From Bacteroidota bacterium (GTDB taxonomy: Bacteria; Bacteroidota; Bacteroidia; NS11-12g; UBA955): a stretch of DNA of 64,000 bases. The notes under the pieces are model-generated. The model ran no database searches. It saw only the letters and a program-made list of their open reading frames with translations, and was not told where the DNA came from. A program made the position numbers and the translations under genes. This document shows positions 7,666 through 18,673 of the stretch, piece by piece. Positions within the stretch are counted from its first letter, which is position 1, and each line of letters starts with the position of its first letter. The stretch spans positions 1-64,000 of the forward strand of contig JAEUUL010000014.1 in assembly GCA_016787485.1 (NCBI GenBank). The letters are read 5' to 3'.

Positions 7666-10229
7666 TTCACAATCCTCGATGTCATTTTTTTATCCGGCAA
7701 TTCTGTTTCAACAAAGTAAATACCAGCAGGAATATCGGCCAACCCGAGTACCCATGCTCCACCCTGCAATTTTTGCGCTTTGCAATTTACCCTTCTGCCA
7801 TCGGCAGAATAGATTTGAACTGAAAGGATGTCCGGACAATTTGCAGGTTCTATGGTTATGTGGTTGCCTGCCGGATTCGGATAAATCCTGACTTCCTGCA
7901 ACCCGTTTGTCAGCGGATTTACTTTGTTGATGCCCGGTGGAAGATCGTAGGCTTCTTTGCCATCACCGGTGTTGTTTGCACTTCCCTGACTGGCTGAATA
8001 CCCCAGGCCGCGACGGGCAAAAACTTCCCATATCAATTTGTTGTTTGCGGCACCATACAGCAACGAATCAGCTTTGAGAATCGCATTGCGCCCATCAACA
8101 AATCCCGGACTGCATTTCTGCAAGATCAACCCCTGCATAACAAGCCGGATTGCCATGTTGTTGCCGCCGGTTCCACGATACAAATCCTTGTTATAACCGT
8201 ATTTCTCTACCAGGCTCCAATGCAAATCCCAAAGCATGGCACACCATACTTCACCCACATAGTGTACTTCGGTTCTGCCCAAAGTTGAGTTTAGAATGAT
8301 GTTTTTATAGGTATGTGGATTTTTGGACATGTTGGTGGTGTATGGGTAATCCCGGATTCCGCCCCCGTTTTTGTCTTCGCCTATCAGCCAATTCCCTACT
8401 CCTCTGGGTGTGGAACCCACATCTCCGGATTTTACAGTAAGCGCCAGTGCAATAAAATCACTCCAGCCTTCCCCCATCTGCTCTGCATTTGCAAGTGCTG
8501 TGGTGTTGGACGGGCCGCAGGTAAGCCGGTTTGAAATGCCGTGGGTGTATTCGTGGGCAATGACCGCCATATCCAGATCACTGTCTGTGCGGGGCTGAAA
8601 CCCTGAACTGTCGTACAAACTCACATTCACAGGACCTGCCAGCAATGATTCCATGAGATTGTTGGCATCAGAATATTTGATAAAAATGGCAGGAATGGTG
8701 ATGAGGGAAGCCTGGGCGGTATTGTCTGAAGCCATAGTAATGGTGCGGTCTGCCACTGCAGTATCGAGTATAACTGCCGCAATGGCGCCGGCCAGCTGGG
8801 CTTTATATACTTTCTGAACGAAGGAACAATTTCCTCTCTCGATAGCGGCAATGTTGTTTTTAAGCGCAGAAGCATTCTTCAGAGAATTGCAACCTTTGTA
8901 TTTGTCATTTCCTGCACCATCATTCACAAGCACCATATTGCCGGTAACCTGTACAACACCCAGGTTTCCACCCCATCCGCTGGCGGTCCGGCCCGCCGTG
9001 TACACGTCAGGTATGCTTTTGTTTACACGCAGTGAAACCCCAGAACCGGCATCCCAGATAAACATCTGCATGCGTGGATTGCTTCCATCCGGCGGGGTGC
9101 TGAAGTTGGCATTGTTGGTACCACTTCCGTCCTGTGCGTCGGCATTTACGGCATCACTCTGCTCACCCAGACCTGTGTAATTAAAATCCTGAAAATTTCC
9201 TGCTTCTTCTGTAAATCCATAGTGGTGCATCACATCGTGAATCTGATTGTTCACCACAAATAGGTTGGTAATGGCAAATGTCTGATAATTCATTGGGTCG
9301 GGCTCGGCCGGATTGTAGGAAAAGTCAAAGATCAGCGATGAACCGCCCGAGGGACTGAATCCCGGCAAATTATCGGCATCTGCATCTTCACTTGCATACA
9401 CATTGTTGCCCCGTGTAATGGTGTACTCAGCGCCCTGCACCCCATTTGCATCGTGCCATCCATAGGGTGAGGCAGTCGTATCATAGGGGTTTCCCAGTTT
9501 CATCCGCGTTCCGTATAAAGGACTTTCCGTATTGATATGGAACGCATTGTATTCCGAAGATTCTGCACCCGATGCTCTTCGGCTAAGCTTTTTTACAGAC
9601 TGGGTGCAGTGTGAAGTCCAGTTTGCCCGTGCCAATTCATTGCCAGCAGCATCCAATACTATATTCCACCAATCACCTGTTTTCAGATTGTAAATGATAA
9701 AATTATAACCACTGCTTACGTTATCCCCTAAAGCAACGGCGCATGGATAATAATATATTCCCGTTTCCAGATACTCTGCAGGCAACGCAGGGTCAGCAAG
9801 ATTTAATACGGCTTCATCTGCAATGGCTATTCCGGATTGTTTTGCCAGTGCGGGCAACAACGTTGAAGGAGATACCTCCACAGAAGGCGTTCGCCATTTA
9901 TCCGACAAGTTGTGCACCAGGTTGTCGGCCGTGTGAACGACTTGTCCTTTCCGATTGAAGTGGATTCCGATTCTCGCATTCAAAATAGGCAGTCCATGCA
10001 TGTATTGTTGTACCCAACTATGGGTAAGACCCGTAGATTTTTCGAAAAACAAATCGGTTACCTGTGCATCCTGAACATCTTCACTTGTGAGTCCCAGACT
10101 GGTATGGTTGGTTAGCAACCAATCATGAACCATGGTTTTGCTGATGGATTTTAATTCCGCAGTTTGTGCAAGGATGTAAGAATTACCTGCCGAAAGCAGG
10201 ATGAAAATCAATGAAAATTTCCTGAACAT
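7659..10229 (-). CDS. Secreted M36 (fungalysin-type) metallopeptidase with T9SS sorting domain
   Basis: Extracellular zinc protease of 856 residues. A signal peptide (about 1-21, ending ILAQ) precedes an FTP-type propeptide region (about 30-200). The catalytic domain has VIAHEYTHGISNRL near 555-568, with the HExxH zinc site at about 559-563, and the downstream ligand motif AEQMGEGWSDF near 582-592. A PA-like insert (about 430-540, with GNCSFVQKVYKAQLAGAIAAVI) lies before HExxH. The C-terminal 75 residues (VRIYPNPAGNHITIEP... GIYFVET) are a type A T9SS sorting domain, so secretion through the outer membrane by the Por machinery is expected. The N-terminal ATG lies just after a TAATTTTG element. 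Confidence 0.93.
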   Translation of the reverse strand: MFRKFSLIFILLSAGNSYILAQTAELKSISKTMVHDWLLTNHTSLGLTSEDVQDAQVTDLFFEKSTGLTHSWVQQYMHGLPILNARIGIHFNRKGQVVHTADNLVHNLSDKWRTPSVEVSPSTLLPALAKQSGIAIADEAVLNLADPALPAEYLETGIYYYPCAVALGDNVSSGYNFIIYNLKTGDWWNIVLDAAGNELARANWTSHCTQSVKKLSRRASGAESSEYNAFHINTESPLYGTRMKLGNPYDTTASPYGWHDANGVQGAEYTITRGNNVYASEDADADNLPGFSPSGGSSLIFDFSYNPAEPDPMNYQTFAITNLFVVNNQIHDVMHHYGFTEEAGNFQDFNYTGLGEQSDAVNADAQDGSGTNNANFSTPPDGSNPRMQMFIWDAGSGVSLRVNKSIPDVYTAGRTASGWGGNLGVVQVTGNMVLVNDGAGNDKYKGCNSLKNASALKNNIAAIERGNCSFVQKVYKAQLAGAIAAVILDTAVADRTITMASDNTAQASLITIPAIFIKYSDANNLMESLLAGPVNVSLYDSSGFQPRTDSDLDMAVIAHEYTHGISNRLTCGPSNTTALANAEQMGEGWSDFIALALTVKSGDVGSTPRGVGNWLIGEDKNGGGIRDYPYTTNMSKNPHTYKNIILNSTLGRTEVHYVGEVWCAMLWDLHWSLVEKYGYNKDLYRGTGGNNMAIRLVMQGLILQKCSPGFVDGRNAILKADSLLYGAANNKLIWEVFARRGLGYSASQGSANNTGDGKEAYDLPPGINKVNPLTNGLQEVRIYPNPAGNHITIEPANCPDILSVQIYSADGRRVNCKAQKLQGGAWVLGLADIPAGIYFVETELPDKKMTSRIVKK

Positions 10230-10236
10230 GTTGAAT

Positions 10237-10244
10237 CAAAATTA
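10237..10244 (-). promoter_or_regulatory. -7 element TAATTTTG of the M36 protease gene
   Basis: The minus strand reads TAATTTTG eight bases before the ATG at 10229, a near-leaderless arrangement. A possible -33 TTG at 10269-10271 is 24 nt away, longer than the 18-21 nt elsewhere in the window, so the promoter call is moderate. Confidence 0.45.
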
Positions 10245-10325
10245 AACAATATGATTAATTCTCTATTACAATTTGTCAGCAAATGACAAAAGACAGACGG
10301 GAAACTGCCATGCGGATGATAAAAA

Positions 10326-10910
10326 TCAGGCTGCAAACAACTCCAGTTCCCGGGCATTGCTGCGCAGAACCTGCTGTTGCCAATCGTCCGGAATTTGTGG
10401 AAATGCTTTTTGCAATTCCTCCACAAACCGAAGCCAGCCGTTTATTTCCTCGTTGACTTCAAAAAAATGTCCCTCTGTCCATTCCAATTTAATGGCAATG
10501 TCATCATCATTGGTTACCACGTCTTCCACATGGGCAGAAATACGTCGAATCCGGCTCCATTCAACACGAATGACATTTCCAACTTCAGGGGTAAATTCAA
10601 ATCCATCGGAGACGTAAACAAAACTTCCGGTGTCCTGTCTCATGGATTCATACCGTTCCTGCATGTATGCATCAAAGTCTGGGCCTTTGCGGCCGATAAA
10701 CCGGTATTTGCGGTTTGCCAGCATATATGTCAATCCCATTGCAAATGCGGTCATTACTGTTTCTGCCATCCAGAATTGCCAGTTTCTGGATGGTACAGAG
10801 AAAGTGAGCAGACCGGCCAAAACCAGCGACCAGCAAACCACGGCATACAAGATATATTTCCAGCGGTACTCTGCAATTACGAAGCGATGATTGATATTGT
10901 CTGAGGCCAC
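10326..10910 (-). CDS. Membrane protein with C-terminal soluble domain, unknown function
   Basis: The 194-residue protein has two hydrophobic segments (about 17-40 and 47-65) followed by a soluble domain with WSRIRRISAHVEDVV and IAIKLEWTEGHFFEVN, a beta-rich pattern reminiscent of the YcxB-like C-terminal domain. That likeness is only suggestive. Translation appears to start at GTG (10910), three bases after the stop of the upstream DUF4870 gene, so the two are co-transcribed and perhaps coupled. No catalytic motif is visible. Confidence 0.7.
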   Translation of the reverse strand: MASDNINHRFVIAEYRWKYILYAVVCWSLVLAGLLTFSVPSRNWQFWMAETVMTAFAMGLTYMLANRKYRFIGRKGPDFDAYMQERYESMRQDTGSFVYVSDGFEFTPEVGNVIRVEWSRIRRISAHVEDVVTNDDDIAIKLEWTEGHFFEVNEEINGWLRFVEELQKAFPQIPDDWQQQVLRSNARELELFAA

Positions 10911-10912
10911 AA

Positions 10913-11410
10913 TTACAGATTAGTCGTTTTATTGTAAGGGTCCGTCACGGGGAAAAACCTTATACTGAATGGGTAATGCCACAATATACCATCACCCGCG
11001 CGGATAAGTCCGAGGATGGAAAAAACCAGATTGCACACAGCAAGTGCAAGCAGGACACCTATTCCCACAAAAACAAATGTAAGGACAAGGCCGGCAACTG
11101 CGATAATCAGGGCAGTCAGCACCCAGTTCATAACAACCTTTCCATGGGCATCTATGCGACTGCTTTTGTCCTTGTTCACGAGCCATAGAATCAAAGGCAC
11201 AACAAAACCTGCGTAGGGTATAATGAGCCCAAGCAAAACTGAACCATGCAAGACCATGCAATAGGTGCGTTCATCCATACCCATAAAATCACCGGAAGGT
11301 GCAGTGCGGTTCAGCAATTTCTCCTTTTGTGCCTGAAACTCAGTTTCACTGATAATGCCCCGGTTTTTCAGATCATTCAGTTTTTCGAGGTCTTCATATA
11401 CACTGGCCAT
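10913..11410 (-). CDS. SHOCT + DUF4870 membrane protein
   Basis: Residues 1-35 (YEDLEKLNDLKNRGIISETEF..KEKLL) form a SHOCT-type short helical domain, usually found at the end of membrane or lipoproteins. Residues about 45-150 match the DUF4870 (Tic20-like) pattern: YCMVLHGSVLLGLIIPYAGFVVPLILWL, a charged KDKSSRIDAHGKVVMNW loop, and two further membrane segments. 165 residues. It probably forms a unit with the following two-TM protein. Function unknown. Confidence 0.8.
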   Translation of the reverse strand: MASVYEDLEKLNDLKNRGIISETEFQAQKEKLLNRTAPSGDFMGMDERTYCMVLHGSVLLGLIIPYAGFVVPLILWLVNKDKSSRIDAHGKVVMNWVLTALIIAVAGLVLTFVFVGIGVLLALAVCNLVFSILGLIRAGDGILWHYPFSIRFFPVTDPYNKTTNL

Positions 11411-11458
11411 AATTTAATTTTCTCTGCGGATTCAGCGAACGAACGAATCTTATTAATA

Positions 11459-11466
11459 CAAATGTA
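11459..11466 (-). promoter_or_regulatory. -7 element TACATTTG before the SHOCT/DUF4870 gene
   Basis: The minus strand reads TACATTTG, 49 bases upstream of the ATG at 11410. No TTG lies at the right distance, so only the -7 half is supported. Confidence 0.4.
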
Positions 11467-11513
11467 GCTAATTGCGAACCGGGTTGAATCATTAAACCAA
11501 AATTAGACTACAG

Positions 11514-11537
11514 TGTCACCCACGGTGTTTGGTGACA
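11514..11537. repeat. 7-bp inverted repeat downstream of eno
   Basis: TGTCACC (11514-11520) and GGTGACA (11531-11537) flank a 10-base loop, about 40 bases after the eno stop. There is no T run on the minus strand, so it could be an mRNA-end hairpin but is not a classical terminator. Nothing else is seen in 11467-11573. Confidence 0.35.
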
Positions 11538-11573
11538 AACTTATTGGGCATAGGAGACACAAAAAGCGAACCC

Positions 11574-13978
<2,405 letters not shown>

Positions 13979-14044
13979 TTCAGGGGTGCAAATCTCGTAT
14001 GAATACACCAACAAACCGTGAGATGTGGGAAAGTTGTGTACCCC

Positions 14045-15118
14045 TTATGTATTGGATTCGATTCCCTTGTTTTTTGGAAACAGCAATGCAAGGGCCACCG
14101 TGAGGGAAAGAATGCCGCCCAGCACCAACAAATTGTGCCAGTGATTGAAACCCATATAATCAAACCATTGGGGAACCAACATCTTTACTCCTATAAAAAT
14201 AAGAATCAAACTCAGCCCGTACTGCAAGGTATGCAGCTTTTCCAGGCTGTGGCCCAGCAGAAAAAAGAGACTGCGCAATCCCATAATGGCAAACATGTTT
14301 GAGAAGAAAACGATATACGGATCCTGAGTTATACCGAAAATGGCAGGGACGCTGTCCACGGCAAAAATCAGGTCTGTCACTTCCACCACAACCAATACCA
14401 AAAACAGCGTAGTGATCATTCGCTTTCCCTGCTCCCTTACAAAAAACTTTCCTTCGGGGTTGCCCCTGTACACCCTGAATCTTTTGGACATAAGGCGTAC
14501 AACCCAATGGTGGCTGGCATCCATTTCCTCGTTTTTATCCTTGCCAAACAGCAGTTTTAGTCCACTGAAGACCAGCAACCCGCCAAAAAAGTAAAGGATC
14601 TGATGAAAAGACTGAATGAGGGCTCCACCCAGAAAAACAAACAGAAAGCGCATGAGCAGCGCCCCGGCTACTCCCCATACAAGAATCCGTTGCTGATCTG
14701 CCTGTTTTACCCGAAAGGAGCCAAAAATGAGCATGATCACAAACAGATTGTCTACACTGAGACTGTATTCTACAAAGTAACCGGTAATATACTGTATGGC
14801 AGCTTCCGTTGCAAAAGCGGTTTTCAACCGGGCAAGGTCTGAGTAAAGGGTAAAGCTTGAGTTAAACTGGTTTTTATACACAGTATAATCAGCCACAGTC
14901 TCCAGTCCGTGCAATCTGTGATGCAGAAAATACACAGCCTGTGAAAAAAGGAGACCGGCAGAAACCCAGATAATTGTCCGGAATCCACTGGAACGCAAAG
15001 TGCGGGCCTTGTTCTCTTTGCGGCCGAGCAAGCCAAGATCCAGCGCCATACCGGCCACCATAAGCAGCAGAAAACACACTAAAAACAGGGGACGGGAGAA
15101 TTGAAGACTGAGTAACAA
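14045..15118 (-). CDS. TerC family integral membrane protein (Alx/TerC)
   Basis: Nine-helix membrane protein of the TerC family, linked to manganese export and metal supply to secreted proteins; tellurite resistance is the historical name. Motifs EYSLSVDNLFVI and EVTDLIFAVDSVPAIFGIT carry the acidic residues typical of the putative metal path. 357 residues. The start is TTG at 15118, since the first helix (PLFLVCFLLLMVAGMALDLG) would be truncated by the later ATGs. It lies head-to-head with the S46 peptidase gene. No yybP-ykoY Mn riboswitch can fit, because almost no leader is available. Confidence 0.88.
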   Translation of the reverse strand: MLLSLQFSRPLFLVCFLLLMVAGMALDLGLLGRKENKARTLRSSGFRTIIWVSAGLLFSQAVYFLHHRLHGLETVADYTVYKNQFNSSFTLYSDLARLKTAFATEAAIQYITGYFVEYSLSVDNLFVIMLIFGSFRVKQADQQRILVWGVAGALLMRFLFVFLGGALIQSFHQILYFFGGLLVFSGLKLLFGKDKNEEMDASHHWVVRLMSKRFRVYRGNPEGKFFVREQGKRMITTLFLVLVVVEVTDLIFAVDSVPAIFGITQDPYIVFFSNMFAIMGLRSLFFLLGHSLEKLHTLQYGLSLILIFIGVKMLVPQWFDYMGFNHWHNLLVLGGILSLTVALALLFPKNKGIESNT

Positions 15119-15126
15119 TTGTGCCG

Positions 15127-15168
15127 CGAAATTATAATACCGCAGTTAGGAGGTGGCAATTATTTTTG
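15127..15168. promoter_or_regulatory. Divergent promoters of terC (-) and the S46 peptidase (+)
   Basis: Minus strand: TTG (15157-15159), 22 nt, TAATTTCG (15127-15134), one mismatch from TAnnTTTG, with transcription predicted near the terC TTG start. Plus strand: TATTTTTG (15161-15168) ends seven bases before the ATG at 15175. The terC -33 lies two bases from the peptidase -7, so the promoters face away from each other with almost no gap, and polymerase binding at one should hinder the other. Confidence 0.5.
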
Positions 15169-15174
15169 CGCAAT

Positions 15175-17304
15175 ATGAATATGCTGAGAAAATTGACCGG
15201 GAAGTCGGCTCCCTTCCTTATGAGCACTTTGCTGGCACTGTATGTGCTGCTCGCCTCGCATACCCACGAGGAAGGCATGTTTCCACTGAACTACCTTAAC
15301 GAAAAGGAACTGCAGCAGGCAGGCATGAAACTGGGAGTAAAGGAAATTTTTAATCCCGGAGAGATAGCACTGACCAATGCCCTGGTAAAAGTAGGTGGTT
15401 GCACCGGTTCGTTTATCAGCAAAGACGGACTGATTATTACAAATCATCACTGCGTATATGGAGGAGTGGCCGGACTAAGCACGAAAGAACACGATTATCT
15501 GGAAAATGGATTTACAGCCAGTACCCGCGAAATGGAATTGCCCATAGACATGCCCTGCCGCATTACCCAAAGCTATGAAGATGTGTCTGCCAGAGTGCTT
15601 GCCGGCACAGACGATGCAACAGACCCGGCAGTAAGGGCGCAAACCATCGCTGCCAATATTAAAAAAACCATCGAAGAAGAAAAGAAGGAAACTCCGGACC
15701 TGAGTGTGGAAATTTCAGAAATGTTCGTGGGAAAAAGCTATACCCTTTTCCGCTACTTCCTGATTACCGATGTGAGGCTGGTATATGCGCCCCCGGTAAC
15801 CATAGGCCAGTTTGGCGGAGATCTGGACAACTGGGAGTGGCCCAGGCACAACGGTGATTTCAGTTTGGTACGGGCATATGTGGGCAAGGATGGTAAGCCA
15901 GCTAAATTCAGTACCGACAATGTACCTTTTCACCCCGCCAAACATCTGAAAGTAAATGCCAATGGCACCAAAGAAGGCGATTTTGTGTTCATTATGGGAT
16001 ACCCCGGACGGACATTCCGGCATGAAAGTGCCCCGTATATGAAATACCAGCAGGAAATACAGTTGCCCACCATACAAGGCTGGTATGCATGGCTTATCAG
16101 ACAAATGAGAGACCGCAGTGCTGAAGACAGAAACAAGTACCTGGCTTTTGCAGGTGAGATTCAGAGTCTGGAGAACGTAGAGAAAAATTACCGCGGAAAA
16201 ATGCAGGGACTTACACGCACCAATCTGGTACAGCGCAAGTATGCGGATGAAGATGCCATGGCTGCCGGCGGTAATGCAGAAACAAAAACGCTGGTAAACC
16301 GTATACGTGAAATCTGGACAAGGAAAACACAGTTGGCGGCCAAACGGTATGTGTATTTGTTTATGCAAAACCATAGCAACCCGTTTTATGCTGCCCAGCA
16401 GATTGAAATGGCAGAAGATGCGATGGAAGAAACCAAATCCAAGTCGACCAAAGAGACCATTCTGAATTCAATGAAAAAGGCCCTTTCAGCAGGGTACAGT
16501 ATTACAGATGTGGGCTATGAAAAAGCCATACTGAAAGAATTGATAAAGCGGCTTGAAACACAAGGGGTAAACCTGAAAGGCCTTTGCGGGAAAGCCGGCA
16601 CGGCCCAATGGGTTGAGAGAAAACTGTTGCAGGATAAATTGTTTGACACAGCCTGGGTTATGCAAACCCTGAGAAAAAAACCTGCTGCGCTGGCTGCTTA
16701 CGATGGTCCGTTAAATGAGTTGCTGGAGTTTATAGAGTCAGATATGCAAACAACAGAAACTGAATTCAGTCAACTGGACCTGGAATTAAAAGCACTGATG
16801 CCCAGATATCTGGATGCAAAGGAGAAATTCAAGGCCGGACAGTTTATTCCCGATGCCAACAGCACACTCCGTCTCACTTATGGTTATATTAAAAGGTACA
16901 AACCCAATGATGCAGAAATACACATGCCATACACCACGTTGAACGGCATCTTTGAAAAAGCAAATACCCAACCTGATTACAGACTACCGGCGGTAGTGGC
17001 AGACAATCTGCGGGTGGAAAACGTACCTGCCATGCTCCGCGACCCCGAAACCGGTGAAGTTACTGTGGCTTTTCTGTACAATCTGGATACCACTGGAGGG
17101 AATAGCGGAAGTCCGGTACTTGACGCAGAAGGCAACCTGATAGGTGTCAATTTCGACAGGGCTTTTACTGCAACCATCAACGATTATGCCTGGAATGACA
17201 AGTATAGCCGAAGCATAGGTTGTGATATACGGTATGTGCTGTATGTGCTGAAGTATGTGGGAAAAGCAGACCATTTGCTCCTGGAAATGGGTGTGGATAT
17301 CTGA
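15175..17304 (+). CDS. S46 family dipeptidyl peptidase (DPP7/DPP11 type)
   Basis: Periplasmic serine exopeptidase that removes dipeptides from oligopeptide N-termini, a route to amino acids in proteolytic Bacteroidota. 709 residues with an N-terminal signal segment (FLMSTLLALYVLLAS). The triad is visible: His in IITNHHCVYGG, Asp in WEWPRHNGDFSLVRAY, Ser in TTGGNSGSPVLD. Shortly after the Ser the sequence reads LIGVNFDR; in characterised S46 enzymes an Arg here goes with acidic P1 preference (DPP11) and Gly with hydrophobic (DPP7), so acidic specificity is inferred. ATG 15175 follows a TATTTTTG element; ATG 15181 is an alternative. Confidence 0.9.
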   Translation: MNMLRKLTGKSAPFLMSTLLALYVLLASHTHEEGMFPLNYLNEKELQQAGMKLGVKEIFNPGEIALTNALVKVGGCTGSFISKDGLIITNHHCVYGGVAGLSTKEHDYLENGFTASTREMELPIDMPCRITQSYEDVSARVLAGTDDATDPAVRAQTIAANIKKTIEEEKKETPDLSVEISEMFVGKSYTLFRYFLITDVRLVYAPPVTIGQFGGDLDNWEWPRHNGDFSLVRAYVGKDGKPAKFSTDNVPFHPAKHLKVNANGTKEGDFVFIMGYPGRTFRHESAPYMKYQQEIQLPTIQGWYAWLIRQMRDRSAEDRNKYLAFAGEIQSLENVEKNYRGKMQGLTRTNLVQRKYADEDAMAAGGNAETKTLVNRIREIWTRKTQLAAKRYVYLFMQNHSNPFYAAQQIEMAEDAMEETKSKSTKETILNSMKKALSAGYSITDVGYEKAILKELIKRLETQGVNLKGLCGKAGTAQWVERKLLQDKLFDTAWVMQTLRKKPAALAAYDGPLNELLEFIESDMQTTETEFSQLDLELKALMPRYLDAKEKFKAGQFIPDANSTLRLTYGYIKRYKPNDAEIHMPYTTLNGIFEKANTQPDYRLPAVVADNLRVENVPAMLRDPETGEVTVAFLYNLDTTGGNSGSPVLDAEGNLIGVNFDRAFTATINDYAWNDKYSRSIGCDIRYVLYVLKYVGKADHLLLEMGVDI

Positions 17305-17505
17305 TGCCGGTGGAGAAACAGACCCAAAAACCACAAATCGCTGATAATCTATCACTTAAATAATATTGATACAACAACAATTAAACACCAGACAAAACCA
17401 AAACGGGATTTCACAAAGTCAAAACGGCATTTCGTAAAAATGTGAATTAGTACTTTAATACTAAGCCTAAGTTTGTATTGTCATTCAAACGAATGGCAGT
17501 TTTTA
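17305..17505 (+). promoter_or_regulatory. Intergenic stretch with -7 element TAAGTTTG (17468-17475)
   Basis: About 200 bases between the S46 gene and the next secreted protein. TAAGTTTG at 17468-17475 fits the phylum -7 consensus and lies 30 bases before the ATG at 17506; no clear TTG is placed at -33. I see no convincing terminator for the S46 gene. Confidence 0.4.
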
Positions 17506-18318
17506 ATGAAAACCCTCCTCCTCAGCACCGTGTTTCTTGGTTTCTCGTGCTTTCAAGTGCGAGCCACCGGGAACCCGGTGACTGATGGAAAAACCCGTCA
17601 TGTATGCAGCAATTCCGCGCCGCAAAATGAGTGGATACGAACAGAGTTGATCGCGAGACTCGCAGGCACTGCTTCTGGTGGAATCATCAACCTGCATGAT
17701 GTAATGATACAAACGGATAAACTGAGTGCTTCTCAAATTGAAGTAACCAGTGGTCATTTCCTTGCCAGTGAGAATATACAACATCTCATTTCTATTGCAG
17801 GAACTGCAACTAACAAATCCCGGTTTGGCTGGGAAAATCATCTGTGGTTGCTGGTAGAGTGTGATGCAGACTCCGGATACAGAGTGCTGCAAACCGGGCG
17901 GGGTGATGCCGTAGGACAATATAACTTTATCGATGCGGACGGTGATGGACTCATGGAAGTGCCTATGACCAACCGCACCACCTCCGATTCCGGAACAGAT
18001 TGCATTACCTACAAACTATACAGCTTTCAGAAAGGTGGTTTTTTGTATCAGAGCAGTTGCTCCGATTATAATCCCGGGTTAAGAAAGCAGGGGAAGAACA
18101 AAAAATGGAAAAAGGGCAGTGCTATGTACAGCATCATGCAGGTTGAATACAAAGACCTGGACAACAATGGTACAATGGAAATCCTGGAACACTGGATAAC
18201 CTACTGCTATAATGGGGGAAAACGCCAGAATGAAATAGAGCAGCGCAAAACCACTAAACGGCAAACGCGCACACTTTATCTCACAGATGGTGCATTCAAA
18301 ACCATTAGCAGCCAATAA
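17506..18318 (+). CDS. Secreted protein with Asp-rich loops, unknown function
   Basis: 270 residues with a signal peptide (MKTLLLSTVFLGFSCFQVRA, cleavage near 20). Two segments, DADGDGLMEVPM and DLDNNGTMEILEHW, have the D-x-D-x-D/N-G spacing of calcium-binding loops in FG-GAP/VCBS and EF-hand-like repeats, so a beta-propeller-like or Ca-binding fold is possible. No enzyme motif is seen. The ATG was chosen because it opens the signal peptide; the only upstream in-frame candidate is a TTG inside the promoter. A hairpin terminator follows at 18341. Confidence 0.7.
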   Translation: MKTLLLSTVFLGFSCFQVRATGNPVTDGKTRHVCSNSAPQNEWIRTELIARLAGTASGGIINLHDVMIQTDKLSASQIEVTSGHFLASENIQHLISIAGTATNKSRFGWENHLWLLVECDADSGYRVLQTGRGDAVGQYNFIDADGDGLMEVPMTNRTTSDSGTDCITYKLYSFQKGGFLYQSSCSDYNPGLRKQGKNKKWKKGSAMYSIMQVEYKDLDNNGTMEILEHWITYCYNGGKRQNEIEQRKTTKRQTRTLYLTDGAFKTISSQ

Positions 18319-18340
18319 AGACAACCCATAAACCCTCCAT

Positions 18341-18374
18341 AGCCGGCTACCCGTAACAGGGGGTCGGCTTTTTT
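18341..18374 (+). terminator. Rho-independent terminator after the secreted-protein gene
   Basis: AGCCG (18341-18345) pairs with CGGCT (18365-18369) and ACCC (18349-18352) with GGGT (18361-18364), with a three-base bulge, followed by TTTTTT. It is 22 bases after the stop at 18318 and in the right orientation. Confidence 0.75.
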
Positions 18375-18619
18375 ATTATGGATGTCCGGTGAGAATTTTG
18401 CCCGTAGCATAGAACAGTATTAACAGGTTTTTCAGGCCAGTGAATAAAACGGGGCGTCATTATCGCTGAATTGTATTTACAGAACCTGAACCAGGCACAC
18501 CAGCAGTGTTTTCCCAGCTATAATCACCAGAAACCGGTAACTGGTCCCTGTTATTTAACACGAAAATACAGTCCTGGTTCCATGTCAACGGCAATTATTC
18601 AGAAACACCAGCGCTGAGC
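18375..18619. other. Intergenic stretch, no gene seen
   Basis: About 245 bases between two terminators of convergent transcription units. I find no ORF with protein-like composition, no tRNA fold and no promoter-like TAnnTTTG with a spaced TTG. It appears to be spacer. Confidence 0.5.
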
Positions 18620-18657
18620 AACAAAAAAAGCACCTGTTCTCAGGTGCTTTTTTTGTT
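18620..18657 (-). terminator. Strong terminator of the ribosomal protein cluster
   Basis: Perfect 17-bp stem with a TTCT loop: AACAAAAAAAGCACCTG (18620-18636) and its complement (18641-18657). Read on the minus strand it is a GC stem followed by a seven-T run, 16 bases after the rplQ stop. Being symmetrical, it can also stop plus-strand transcription. Confidence 0.92.
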
Positions 18658-18673
18658 AGATCTTATTTTAATT

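Noticed and set aside
15147-15155. AGGAGGTGG as Shine-Dalgarno of the S46 gene
   Set aside because: It lies upstream of the -7 element and would not be transcribed from that promoter.
14015-15174. yybP-ykoY manganese riboswitch before terC
   Set aside because: There is at most a few bases of leader before the terC start, too short for any riboswitch.
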